A stretch of DNA of 19,846 nucleotides, taken from NCBI GenBank assembly GCA_934394985.1, contig CAKRRF010000042.1, positions 1 through 19,846 on the forward strand, given 5' to 3'. The notes beneath the pieces were generated by a model. It did no database searches, was not told where the DNA came from, and saw only the letters and a list, made by a program, of their open reading frames with translations. Source of the stretch: an uncultured Marvinbryantia sp. Lineage in GTDB: Bacteria > Bacillota > Clostridia > Lachnospirales > Lachnospiraceae. How positions within the stretch are numbered: the first letter of the stretch is position 1; each line of letters opens with the position of its first letter. Positions 1 to 7,561 of the stretch are shown here, one piece after another. The position numbers and the translations under genes are program-made.

Positions 1-61
1 GAATGACCGCGAGTAAGCGAGTATAGTCTGGGAAACACGGAGAAATGTATTTACCGTATGC
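1..61 (+). other. Unidentified 3' end of an upstream transcript
   Basis: All three forward frames hit a stop within the first 26 bases (TGA at 4-6, TAA at 14-16, TAG at 24-26), so at most a few C-terminal codons of an upstream gene could be here and I cannot say which frame. The segment ACCGC at 6-10 can pair with GCGGT at 60-64, which would fit a structured RNA tail, but I do not recognise a known RNA family. What makes it look transcribed is the pair of hairpins directly downstream. Confidence 0.3.
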
Positions 62-117
62 GGTTTTGAAGGTACAAAACCTTTTCATAAGATTCAGGAT
101 TTTCCTGGGTCTTTTTT
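62..117 (+). terminator. Tandem hairpins ending in a U tract
   Basis: The first hairpin has arms GGTTTTG (62-68) and CAAAACC (75-81) with a 6-base loop, followed by TTTT. The second has a 9-bp stem, 91-99 with 103-111 (two G-U pairs), a 3-base loop, and six T at 112-117. The second is a typical intrinsic terminator for a gene or RNA entering from the left. Confidence 0.75.
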
Positions 118-193
118 GCTTATAAATGAAAAAACAATATCATATTTTTATCAAGATTTCAATATATGATGTTGTAGGAAATCAAAATCATAC

Positions 194-204
194 AGGAAGA
201 GGGG
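194..204 (+). promoter_or_regulatory. Ribosome binding site implying a non-ATG start
   Basis: AGGAAGAGGGG lies far upstream of TTG 256 but 0-6 bases before ATT 205, ATC 208 and ATA 211, all in frame with the LtaS-like gene. Counting from the GAGG core (199-202), ATA 211 has the best spacing (8 bases); counting from AGGA (194-197), ATT 205 or ATC 208 fits. There is no ATG, GTG or TTG in frame between the stop at 175 and position 256. Confidence 0.5.
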
Positions 205-255
205 ATTATCATAAATATCAATAAGATAAAAAAAAGTATATTATTATGTATACTT

Positions 256-2697
256 TTGTTAATGTCTGTCATATTAGTAATGAACAAGGATGCATTTTAT
301 ATAGAAAAGGAATACGACAGTTCCTATGGTGCGAAAAACTATGATAATGTGTCGGACAGGGAAAAGAGAGAAATTAGTTTAGACGGAACACAGACCGTAT
401 GCCAGAAGTTTATAGCGCAGGAGAATGAAATAACGAAAGTAATGATAGACTTTAAGGCATGGGAGCAGAGAAACGGATCAGGAACGATTATAGTAGAATT
501 ACAGGATCAGGATGGAACCGTTCTGGCATCTGCCAAAAAAGATGTTCGAAAACTAAAACAGTCTAAGACATCTGTAACAACTACGTTCGCAATACCGGCA
601 GAAATTACAAAAAACGAGACATATAGTCTGGTTATTCGAAGTGAAGATGTTGAGAGCAAAAATGGTGTTTATCTGTATGAACTGGAAGAAAGCAGCGCGC
701 TGTGTAATGGATTGAAGGTATATGGAACAGAAACAGAGGGACACATTAAGCTAAAAATTGGCATGATGCATATGGCTTATAACAGTATGATTCTGATGTT
801 TGTGATAATTGGTCTGACTGCAATATTGATATGCTTGCCATTGGATAGACTTTATATAAAATTACCTGGGAAAACAGAGAAAAAACTAGATGTGAATAAA
901 TTAATATCAAGAATTCTTTTTGTAGCATCTGTACCAATGGCGTTTTTTATTGTACAGCGATATTCCGGGTATAGTATAGGCAGTTTTGTTCGTCTATCCT
1001 TTAAATTGAAAGGACTGGCCAATTATTTACTGTATGGTCTGATCTGGTGGCTGTTGTATTTAATCTGTAATCGCACCAAATATACTGCTGTGTTGCTGAC
1101 ATTATTGGCTTCTATTGCAGGACTGGCTAATTATTTTGTATGGGAATTCAGAGGAATTCCTGTCATGGTGGCGGATATTGCTTCAATGGGAACCGCTATG
1201 GATGTGGCAGAGCATTATTCATATACATTGAATTTATCTGCTCTGTGGGCACTTGTTTATACAACAGCTTTTATTTGTTTTACATTAAGTCTGAGTAGTT
1301 ATAAAGGATTAAAATGGAAACAAAGAATCTGTGTACTTCTGGGATTTTGTATTCCATACGGAGTCTTTTATACACAGATGCTCCATGGGGATCTGATGAA
1401 GAAACATGGTATTACAGTGAGCGTATGGGAACCATCCAGAAATTATGCAACAAATGGATCCCTGTTATCTTTCTTCCTCAGTTATACATATTATGTAGTA
1501 GATGAACCGAAAAATTATTCGGTAAAAAATGTGGAAAAACTGACAGAAGAATATACATCAGATTCTGTTTCAAAAGATTCGGAAGAGGTACGACCAAACA
1601 TTATTGCGATTATGAATGAGGCATACTCTGATCTGACTGTGGATGGGGAATTGAATATTTCAGAAGATTATATGCCATTTGTGCATAATCTTACAGAAGA
1701 TACTGTAAAAGGAAAGCTGTATGTATCTGTGTTCGCCGGAAATACCGCAAATACAGAATTTGAATTTCTTACAGGTTGTTCCATGGCATTTTTACCATAC
1801 AGGTCAATTCCTTATGACAGTTATATTAAGGACAGCTTTCCGTCTCTTACCTATAATCTAATCGCGGATGGCTATACTGGAAATAAAGCAGTTCATCTTT
1901 CAAATAAAAGTGCATGGAGCAGAAATAAAGTGTATCCATTATTGGGCTTTCAGGACTTTATTGGATCTTCAGATGTAGACCAGATAGAATATATACGAAA
2001 TTTTGCTTCCGATCAGACAGACTTTAATTTGCTGATTTCTGAATATGAGGCAGCAAGAAAAGAAACCCAGGATCCATTTTATATTTTTACGGTAACGATA
2101 CAAAATCATGGTGGCTATTCTGCATCACAGGGACTGGTTGATACACCGATCCAGATTACAGGTAATGATCAGAAAAATAAAGAGGCAGAACAGTATATTA
2201 ATCTGATGAAAACGACGGATGAGGCGTTTCAAAATTTGATAACGTATTTTAAAAATGTGGATGAACCGACAGTCATCGTAATGTTTGGAGATCACCAGCC
2301 TTCTTTGCCAACCACTTTTTATGAAAAGCTGATTGGAAAAGAAATAAAAGATTTTACTTTAGAGGATACGAAAAACAGATATACAGTACCATACATTATA
2401 TGGGCCAATTATGATATCCAGGAAGAAGAAGTGGACATGAGCGCAAATTATCTTTCTGCGTATCTTATGAAAGTAGCTGGTGGAAAAATGACTGGTTACC
2501 AGAAATATCTGTTAAATCTCTATGAACAGTTGCCGATGATTACAGCAAATGCCTATCAGGGAAAAGATGGAGTACTTCATAAGCTGGAGGAAAAATCGGA
2601 GTACAGTGAAGTGATCAGTCAATATCAGATGATACAGTATAATAATCTGTTTGATTCGGCCAATCGTGTATCAGAGTTTTATCAACTTGCACAGTAA
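256..2697 (+). CDS. LtaS/MdoB-type membrane sulfatase-fold phosphoglycerol transferase
   Basis: Membrane enzyme of the lipoteichoic acid synthase/phosphoglycerol transferase (sulfatase-fold) superfamily, expected to move glycerol-phosphate or a similar group onto a surface glycan or lipid outside the cell. Numbered from TTG 256: a beta-rich extracytoplasmic region at about 30-170, several hydrophobic segments at about 175-390, and the catalytic domain from about 447. Family active-site residues are visible: metal-binding E455 in MNEAY, nucleophile T497 in GNTANTEF, H618 in IQNHGG, and D679-H680 in FGDHQ. The start is uncertain. TTG 256 is the first standard start codon, but no ribosome binding site precedes it. 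The frame is open back to 178 and encodes KINKIKK plus a hydrophobic anchor, and the only purine-rich site (194-204) points to ATT 205, ATC 208 or ATA 211. Family assignment is firm; substrate is unknown. Confidence 0.85.
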   Translation: MLMSVILVMNKDAFYIEKEYDSSYGAKNYDNVSDREKREISLDGTQTVCQKFIAQENEITKVMIDFKAWEQRNGSGTIIVELQDQDGTVLASAKKDVRKLKQSKTSVTTTFAIPAEITKNETYSLVIRSEDVESKNGVYLYELEESSALCNGLKVYGTETEGHIKLKIGMMHMAYNSMILMFVIIGLTAILICLPLDRLYIKLPGKTEKKLDVNKLISRILFVASVPMAFFIVQRYSGYSIGSFVRLSFKLKGLANYLLYGLIWWLLYLICNRTKYTAVLLTLLASIAGLANYFVWEFRGIPVMVADIASMGTAMDVAEHYSYTLNLSALWALVYTTAFICFTLSLSSYKGLKWKQRICVLLGFCIPYGVFYTQMLHGDLMKKHGITVSVWEPSRNYATNGSLLSFFLSYTYYVVDEPKNYSVKNVEKLTEEYTSDSVSKDSEEVRPNIIAIMNEAYSDLTVDGELNISEDYMPFVHNLTEDTVKGKLYVSVFAGNTANTEFEFLTGCSMAFLPYRSIPYDSYIKDSFPSLTYNLIADGYTGNKAVHLSNKSAWSRNKVYPLLGFQDFIGSSDVDQIEYIRNFASDQTDFNLLISEYEAARKETQDPFYIFTVTIQNHGGYSASQGLVDTPIQITGNDQKNKEAEQYINLMKTTDEAFQNLITYFKNVDEPTVIVMFGDHQPSLPTTFYEKLIGKEIKDFTLEDTKNRYTVPYIIWANYDIQEEEVDMSANYLSAYLMKVAGGKMTGYQKYLLNLYEQLPMITANAYQGKDGVLHKLEEKSEYSEVISQYQMIQYNNLFDSANRVSEFYQLAQ

Positions 2698-2748
2698 CAG
2701 GTATATTTTGCACACTTTCAGGAATACTGATAAAAAGGAGGTGGCAAA

Positions 2749-2964
2749 ATGGAAAATCGGGGATTCGATTGTGCGGCTTTGATTATTTCCATGATCGGAG
2801 CGTTAAACTGGGGCTTAATCGGATTATTTAGATTTAATCTTGTATCCTGGATTTTTGGAGATATGTCCTGGATTACCAGAATTATTTATGTTATTGTAGG
2901 AATTTGTGGCCTGTATCTTCTGTCATTTATCGGGAGATGTGATGGAAATTCTAAAAATGTATAA
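2749..2964 (+). CDS. DUF378 small membrane protein
   Basis: A 71-residue protein with two hydrophobic segments, about 9-34 and 42-62, and the ALNWGLIGLF signature typical of the DUF378 family, which has no established function. It starts at ATG 2749 behind a near-perfect ribosome binding site (AAGGAGG, 2735-2741). It lies 51 bases after the LtaS-like gene with no terminator between, so it may share that transcript, and it is followed by a strong terminator. The family is often found near cell-envelope genes, but a role cannot be read from the sequence. Gene call and family are confident. Confidence 0.88.
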   Translation: MENRGFDCAALIISMIGALNWGLIGLFRFNLVSWIFGDMSWITRIIYVIVGICGLYLLSFIGRCDGNSKNV

Positions 2965-2973
2965 GATAAACAG

Positions 2974-3016
2974 AAAGCAGCAGTCAGAAAAAGAATCTGG
3001 CTGCTGTTTTCCTTTT
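2974..3016 (+). terminator. Intrinsic terminator after DUF378 gene
   Basis: A 14-bp stem, 2974-2987 with 2997-3010 (core GCAGCAGTCAG / CTGGCTGCTG, two G-U pairs), has a 9-base loop. Its 3' arm ends in TTTT and is followed by CCTTTT. It separates the LtaS-like/DUF378 unit from the next operon. Confidence 0.85.
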
Positions 3017-3050
3017 GGTAAAAAGAAAAAGATCTGAGAGAGAATGTGAT

Positions 3051-3079
3051 TTGACGGAATAAAAGTGATCGTGTACAAT
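3051..3079 (+). promoter_or_regulatory. Sigma-A-type promoter of the GTPase-NYN operon
   Basis: TTGACG (3051-3056), a 17-bp spacer, then TACAAT (3074-3079). Transcription would start near 3085-3087, leaving almost no leader before ATG 3090 and about 16 bases before ATG 3102. Confidence 0.7.
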
Positions 3080-3101
3080 TAGGAAAAGGATGGAAAAAAG
3101 A

Positions 3102-5795
3102 ATGACAGAAAATAAAGAACAATTGATTTTAGGTATATTAGCGCATGTGGATGCGGGAAAAACCACTATGGCAGAGAGTATGCTTTATCATAGTGGAACC
3201 ATAAAAAAACCGGGAAGAGTAGATCACAAAGATGCATTCCTTGATACGTTCGAGATGGAAAGGGCAAGAGGAATTACTATTTTTTCCAAACAGGCGAGAC
3301 TGAACTGGCGAGGACGGCAATATACATTGTTGGATACGCCCGGACATGTAGATTTTTCAGCCGAGATGGAGAGGACACTGAAGGTACTGGACTATGCTAT
3401 ATTGGTGATTAGTGCACCCGATGGTGTGCATGGTCATGATATGACTTTATGGAAGCTTCTGCGGCAGTATCAGATCCCGGTATTTTTGTTTATTAATAAA
3501 ATGGATATGCCTGGTATGGACAGAAAAAGCATTTTAAAGGAATTGCAGAAATATCTGGACAGTGGCTGTGTAGATTTTTCAGATTTTCAGAAACGGAAAG
3601 AAGAAGTTTCTGAAGAACTTGCCATGTGCAGTGAAGAGCTACTGCAGGAATATCTGGAATATCAGGAAATCAGTCAGGCAACAGTGAAAAATGCAATAAA
3701 GAAACGAAAAGTATTTCCATGTTATTTTGGCGCTGCGTTAAAGCAGCAGGGCGTAGAAGAATTCCTGAATGGAATACACAGTATGACAGAGCCACCGACA
3801 TATTCCCGGGATTTTGGAGCACGAGTTTATAAAATCTCCAGAGATCCACAGGGAAACCGACTGACACATATGAAGATTACAGGAGGAAGTCTTCGGGTAA
3901 AGAATCTTCTGGAGAGCAGCAGCCTGAAGGAGAAAGAAAAAGCAGACCAGATTCGTTTATATTCTGGTGAGACTTATCAGATGACGGATGAAGTGCGGGC
4001 AGGTGAAGTATGCGCAGTTACCGGTTTGCAAAGAAGTTATGCAGGCGTCGGGTATGGTTTTGAAACGGATGCAGAAGCACCGGTACTGGAACCGGTATTG
4101 TCTTATCAGATTTGTCTTCCAGAGGGTAGTGATGTTCATGGTACTTTTTTAAAGCTGAGCCAACTTGAAGAAGAAGAACCTCAGCTCCATATGGTATGGG
4201 ATGAGCGCATGCAGGAGATTTCAGCACGAGTTATGGGGGAAGTACAGATTGAAATATTAAAAAATCTGATTCATGACCGTTATCAGATGGAAGTAGAGTT
4301 TGGTGCCGGAAGTATTACTTATAAAGAAACAATTGCAGCGCCGGTGGAAGGTGTGGGACATTTTGAACCGCTTCGTCATTATGCAGAAGTTCATTTGCTT
4401 ATGGAGCCATTGGAACAAGGAAGTGGCTTGCAGTTTGCCACAGACTGTAGCGAGGATCTGCTGGACAAGAACTGGCAGAGACTAATTCTGACACATCTGG
4501 AGGAAAAAAAGCATCCAGGTGTACTTACAGGGGCTGAGATTACGGATATGAGGATTACCCTGATTGCAGGAAAGGCGCATCTTAAGCATACCGAAGGCGG
4601 AGATTTTAGACAGGCTACTTACCGGGCAGTGCGCCAGGGATTGAAAATGGCAGAAAGTCTGTTACTGGAACCGGTATATCAGTTTCGGTTGGAGATACCG
4701 GCGGAGAATGTGGGAAGAGCCATGACAGATTTGAATAAAATGAATGGAATATTTCAGCCGCCGGAAATGGACAGTGAGACGGCAGTGCTGACAGGAAGTG
4801 CACCAGTAGCCTGTATGAGAGATTATCAGAAAGAGGTAACTGCGTATACACGAGGAAAAGGACATCTGTTCTGTACATTGAAAGGATATGAAAGATGTCA
4901 TAATCAGGAAGAGATCATAAAGCAGATCGGCTATGATGCAGAAGCAGATTTGGAGAATCCGACAGGTTCCGTATTTTGTGCTCATGGAGCCGGATTTACA
5001 GTTCCATGGAATCAGGTATATGAGTATATGCATCTGGAAGGCAGACTCTGTAGAAAAGAAGAACAGGATGTACCGCCGGTCCGACAGGTTTCTGCTGTGT
5101 ATGCTGCTTCCCGTGGATGGGGAGAGGAAAGTGAATTGGAGGAGATTTTTAATCGGACTTATGGCGGCAGTGGAGAAAGAAGCGGTTGGAGAAAGCGCAA
5201 AACAATGGATACCGGTGCAAGAACGGTTTCTGCATCCTACCTATCTCAGGAAAAAAAGCAACCGGAAAAAGAATATCTCCTGGTAGATGGGTATAATATT
5301 ATTTTTGCAATTCCGCAGCTGAAAGAACTGGCAGAATTGAATATTGACAGTGCCAGAGGAAAACTGATGGATCTTCTCTGCAACTATCAGGGATACAAAA
5401 AAAATACACTAATTTTGGTGTACGATGCCTATAAAGTAGAAGGCGGAGCAGGATCAGTCGAAAAATATCATAATATCTATGTGGTATATACAAAAGAGGC
5501 AGAGACAGCAGATCAATATATCGAAAAAACGGTACATGAGATTGGAAAAAAATATCATGTTACCGTAGCTACATCTGATGCACTGGAGCAGAAAATTATC
5601 TGGGGAGCTGGAGCAGACCGTATGTCAGCCAGAGGACTTTGGGAAGAGATGCAGCAGGTACGTGAAGAGATAAAGGAACAATATCTGGAACAGACAGGAA
5701 AAGGTGGGCAGAAGCTGTTTCACAATCTGGATGAAGAACTGGCAGAATATCTGGAAGATATCAGGCTGGGAAGAAGAAAGACAAAAGGAGATTGA
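3102..5795 (+). CDS. TetM/EF-G-like translation GTPase fused to Rae1/YacP NYN ribonuclease
   Basis: Two proteins in one chain (897 residues from ATG 3102). Residues 1 to about 640 form a ribosomal-protection/EF-G-type GTPase with all G motifs: AHVDAGKTT 14-22, RGIT 56-59, DTPGH 78-82, NKMD 132-135. They continue into the EF-G C-terminal domains, including a TetM-like LKGYE segment. After a linker, about 725-890 is an NYN domain close to Bacillus subtilis Rae1 (YacP), a ribosome-dependent endonuclease that cuts mRNA in the A site: VDGYNIIF with D729, VYDAYKV with D775, ETADQYIEK with D804, ATSD with D826. I infer a factor that enters the A site and cleaves the mRNA there. Start choice: ATG 3090 is in frame and only about 4 bases after the predicted transcription start, so ATG 3102 with AAGGA at 3086-3090 fits better. 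Tetracycline resistance is possible but not implied. Domain calls are strong; the joint function is inference. Confidence 0.9.
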   Translation: MTENKEQLILGILAHVDAGKTTMAESMLYHSGTIKKPGRVDHKDAFLDTFEMERARGITIFSKQARLNWRGRQYTLLDTPGHVDFSAEMERTLKVLDYAILVISAPDGVHGHDMTLWKLLRQYQIPVFLFINKMDMPGMDRKSILKELQKYLDSGCVDFSDFQKRKEEVSEELAMCSEELLQEYLEYQEISQATVKNAIKKRKVFPCYFGAALKQQGVEEFLNGIHSMTEPPTYSRDFGARVYKISRDPQGNRLTHMKITGGSLRVKNLLESSSLKEKEKADQIRLYSGETYQMTDEVRAGEVCAVTGLQRSYAGVGYGFETDAEAPVLEPVLSYQICLPEGSDVHGTFLKLSQLEEEEPQLHMVWDERMQEISARVMGEVQIEILKNLIHDRYQMEVEFGAGSITYKETIAAPVEGVGHFEPLRHYAEVHLLMEPLEQGSGLQFATDCSEDLLDKNWQRLILTHLEEKKHPGVLTGAEITDMRITLIAGKAHLKHTEGGDFRQATYRAVRQGLKMAESLLLEPVYQFRLEIPAENVGRAMTDLNKMNGIFQPPEMDSETAVLTGSAPVACMRDYQKEVTAYTRGKGHLFCTLKGYERCHNQEEIIKQIGYDAEADLENPTGSVFCAHGAGFTVPWNQVYEYMHLEGRLCRKEEQDVPPVRQVSAVYAASRGWGEESELEEIFNRTYGGSGERSGWRKRKTMDTGARTVSASYLSQEKKQPEKEYLLVDGYNIIFAIPQLKELAELNIDSARGKLMDLLCNYQGYKKNTLILVYDAYKVEGGAGSVEKYHNIYVVYTKEAETADQYIEKTVHEIGKKYHVTVATSDALEQKIIWGAGADRMSARGLWEEMQQVREEIKEQYLEQTGKGGQKLFHNLDEELAEYLEDIRLGRRKTKGD

Positions 5796-5798
5796 CAG

Positions 5799-6830
5799 AT
5801 GAAAAAAATGAAATTTAACAGTGATTATATGGAAGGCGTACATCCGAAGATACTGGAACGTCTGATTGAAACAAATCTGGAGCAGACAGCAGGCTATGGG
5901 AGTGATCCATATTGTATATCTGCTAAGAAAAAGATTCTGGAAGCATGCCAGTGCCCGGATGGTGAAGTACATTTTCTTGTGGGAGGAACACAGACGAATA
6001 AAACGGTGATAGCAGCATTATTGCATGGCTATGATGGAATTTTGTCAGCCGAGACCGGACATATTAATGTACATGAAGCAGGAGCAGTGGAATACACTGG
6101 CCATAAGGTATTGACATTGCCTCAGAAAGATGGGAAAATTAGCGTAGAATCAGTCGAAAACTATTTGAAATGGTTTTATGCAGATGAAAATCATGAACAT
6201 ATGGTACAGCCAGGAATGGTATATCTGACTCATCCAACAGAGTACGGTGCACTGTACACAGCCGCAGAGTTAAAAGCTATTCATGAAATTTGCCAGAGAT
6301 ATGAGATCCCATTGTATGTAGATGGAGCGAGACTGGGATATGCTCTGGCAGCGAATGGAACCGATGTGACACTTCCTGTATTGGCACAGAACTGTGACGT
6401 ATTCTATATTGGAGGAACCAAGGTAGGCGCTTTCTGCGGAGAAGCAGTAGTGATACCGAAAAAAGGTCTGATACCTAAGTTTTTCACAACGATCAAGCAA
6501 CATGGTGCATTACTGGCAAAAGGAAGATTGATTGGTATACAGTTTGATACTCTGTTTACAGATGGCTTATATCATGAGATTTCCGCACATGCGATTCGCA
6601 TGGCAGAAAAACTGAAAAAAGCGCTGATCGAAAAAGGATATACGATGTATCTGGATTCACCGACCAATCAGCAATTTGTATTGATGGAAAATAAAAAGAA
6701 AAAGGACCTGCTGGAAAAAGTAGATTTTGAATTTTTTGAGAATTATGATGAAACTCACACAGTAATGCGTTTTGTGACAAGTTGGGCAACCAGAGAAGAG
6801 GATGTGGAGCGGCTGATCGAGATACTGTAA
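5799..6830 (+). CDS. Low-specificity threonine aldolase-like PLP enzyme
   Basis: A 343-residue fold-type I PLP enzyme of the threonine aldolase/beta-eliminating lyase family, which splits L-threonine or L-allo-threonine (and related beta-hydroxy amino acids) to glycine and an aldehyde in the cytoplasm. Visible features are VGGTQTNKT near residue 62, the pyridine-nitrogen aspartate D175 with R178 in VDGARLG, and the PLP lysine K208 in FYIGGTKVGAFCGEA. Length is usual for the family. The start lies 3 bases after the stop of the GTPase-NYN gene, and its ribosome binding site (AAGGAG, 5785-5790) lies inside that gene, so the two are translated from one message. Exact substrate is uncertain. Confidence 0.88.
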   Translation: MKKMKFNSDYMEGVHPKILERLIETNLEQTAGYGSDPYCISAKKKILEACQCPDGEVHFLVGGTQTNKTVIAALLHGYDGILSAETGHINVHEAGAVEYTGHKVLTLPQKDGKISVESVENYLKWFYADENHEHMVQPGMVYLTHPTEYGALYTAAELKAIHEICQRYEIPLYVDGARLGYALAANGTDVTLPVLAQNCDVFYIGGTKVGAFCGEAVVIPKKGLIPKFFTTIKQHGALLAKGRLIGIQFDTLFTDGLYHEISAHAIRMAEKLKKALIEKGYTMYLDSPTNQQFVLMENKKKKDLLEKVDFEFFENYDETHTVMRFVTSWATREEDVERLIEIL

Positions 6831-6851
6831 ACATGTACAGGAGGAACGAAC

Positions 6852-7394
6852 ATGATTGAAGATATTCTTAAGTACAATAAAAAATTTGTAGAGAATAAAG
6901 AGTATGAGCGCTATCAGGCAGGTAAATATCCAGAGAAAAAACTGGCTATTTTATCCTGTATGGATACCCGTCTGACAGAATTGCTTCCGGCAGCACTGGG
7001 GATCAAAGACGGAGATGCAAAGATCATCAAAAATGCCGGTGCTGTGATTACCCATCCATTTGGAAGTGTGGTCAGAAGTCTTTTGGTGGCTATTGTGGAA
7101 TTGGGAGTAGAAGATGTCATGGTAATCGGTCATACAGACTGTGGTGTACAGCATATAGATGCAGATCTGATTTTAAATCATCTGAGAGAACGCGGTGTCA
7201 GTATGGACAGCGTAGAGATGCTGAAGTATGCAGGAGTTGATTTTGAAAAGTGGCTTTGTGGATTTAATACTATCCGGGAATCCGTAGAGAATACAGTAAA
7301 GACATTAAAAGAACACCCATTGATTCCAAAGGATGTGGGAATTAGCGGCTATATTATGGATACAAAGACGGGAGAACTGTATCCGGTATGTTAA
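6852..7394 (+). CDS. Beta-class carbonic anhydrase
   Basis: A 180-residue cytoplasmic beta-carbonic anhydrase, interconverting CO2 and bicarbonate. Zinc ligands are C36 (in SCMDTR), H94 and C97 (in GHTDCGV), with the catalytic D38-R40 pair; NAGAV at 61-65 is also typical. The short form fits the clostridial-type subgroup. ATG 6852 has AGGAGG at 6839-6844. It follows the aldolase gene by 21 bases and closes the operon, since a terminator follows at once. No gene for a biotin carboxylase or other obvious bicarbonate user is in the window, so its metabolic partner is not shown. Confidence 0.92.
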   Translation: MIEDILKYNKKFVENKEYERYQAGKYPEKKLAILSCMDTRLTELLPAALGIKDGDAKIIKNAGAVITHPFGSVVRSLLVAIVELGVEDVMVIGHTDCGVQHIDADLILNHLRERGVSMDSVEMLKYAGVDFEKWLCGFNTIRESVENTVKTLKEHPLIPKDVGISGYIMDTKTGELYPVC

Positions 7395-7413
7395 AGGAAT
7401 GCAATTGATAAAG

Positions 7414-7451
7414 AAGACTGTGCTGTTAAAAATGATGGCATAGTCTTTTTT
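7414..7451 (+). terminator. Intrinsic terminator after carbonic anhydrase
   Basis: A 10-bp stem, AAGACTGTGC (7414-7423) with GCATAGTCTT (7438-7447), one G-U pair, 14-base loop, then more T to 7451. Its end touches the first Spo0A box. Confidence 0.8.
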
Positions 7452-7452
7452 G

Positions 7453-7469
7453 TGTCGAATTTTGTCGAA
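7453..7469 (+). promoter_or_regulatory. Two tandem Spo0A boxes
   Basis: TGTCGAA occurs at 7453-7459 and again at 7463-7469, both exact matches to the Spo0A consensus TGNCGAA and separated by exactly 10 bp, one helical turn. They lie 20-36 bp upstream of the -35 element of spo0A, a position suited to autoregulation by Spo0A~P. Confidence 0.75.
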
Positions 7470-7488
7470 TAAATACGATGGAAATTTC

Positions 7489-7518
7489 TTGCTATCTCTG
7501 CAGCAGGCTGTCTATAAT
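7489..7518 (+). promoter_or_regulatory. spo0A promoter, sigma-A type
   Basis: TTGCTA (7489-7494), an 18-bp spacer, TATAAT (7513-7518). The leader to GTG 7562 would be about 37 bases. Confidence 0.65.
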
Positions 7519-7561
7519 AAAAACATGGCGAGAAAAATGATATATTTGGAGGGATAGATCT

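Noticed and set aside
4662..5033. Minus-strand open frames inside the GTPase-NYN gene
   Set aside because: Shadows of a clear coding gene, without a ribosome binding site or recognisable motif.
3102..5795. Calling the GTPase a tetracycline resistance gene
   Set aside because: It is only a relative of TetM/TetO, carries an extra nuclease domain and sits in a housekeeping operon without mobile-element signs; resistance cannot be read from sequence alone.
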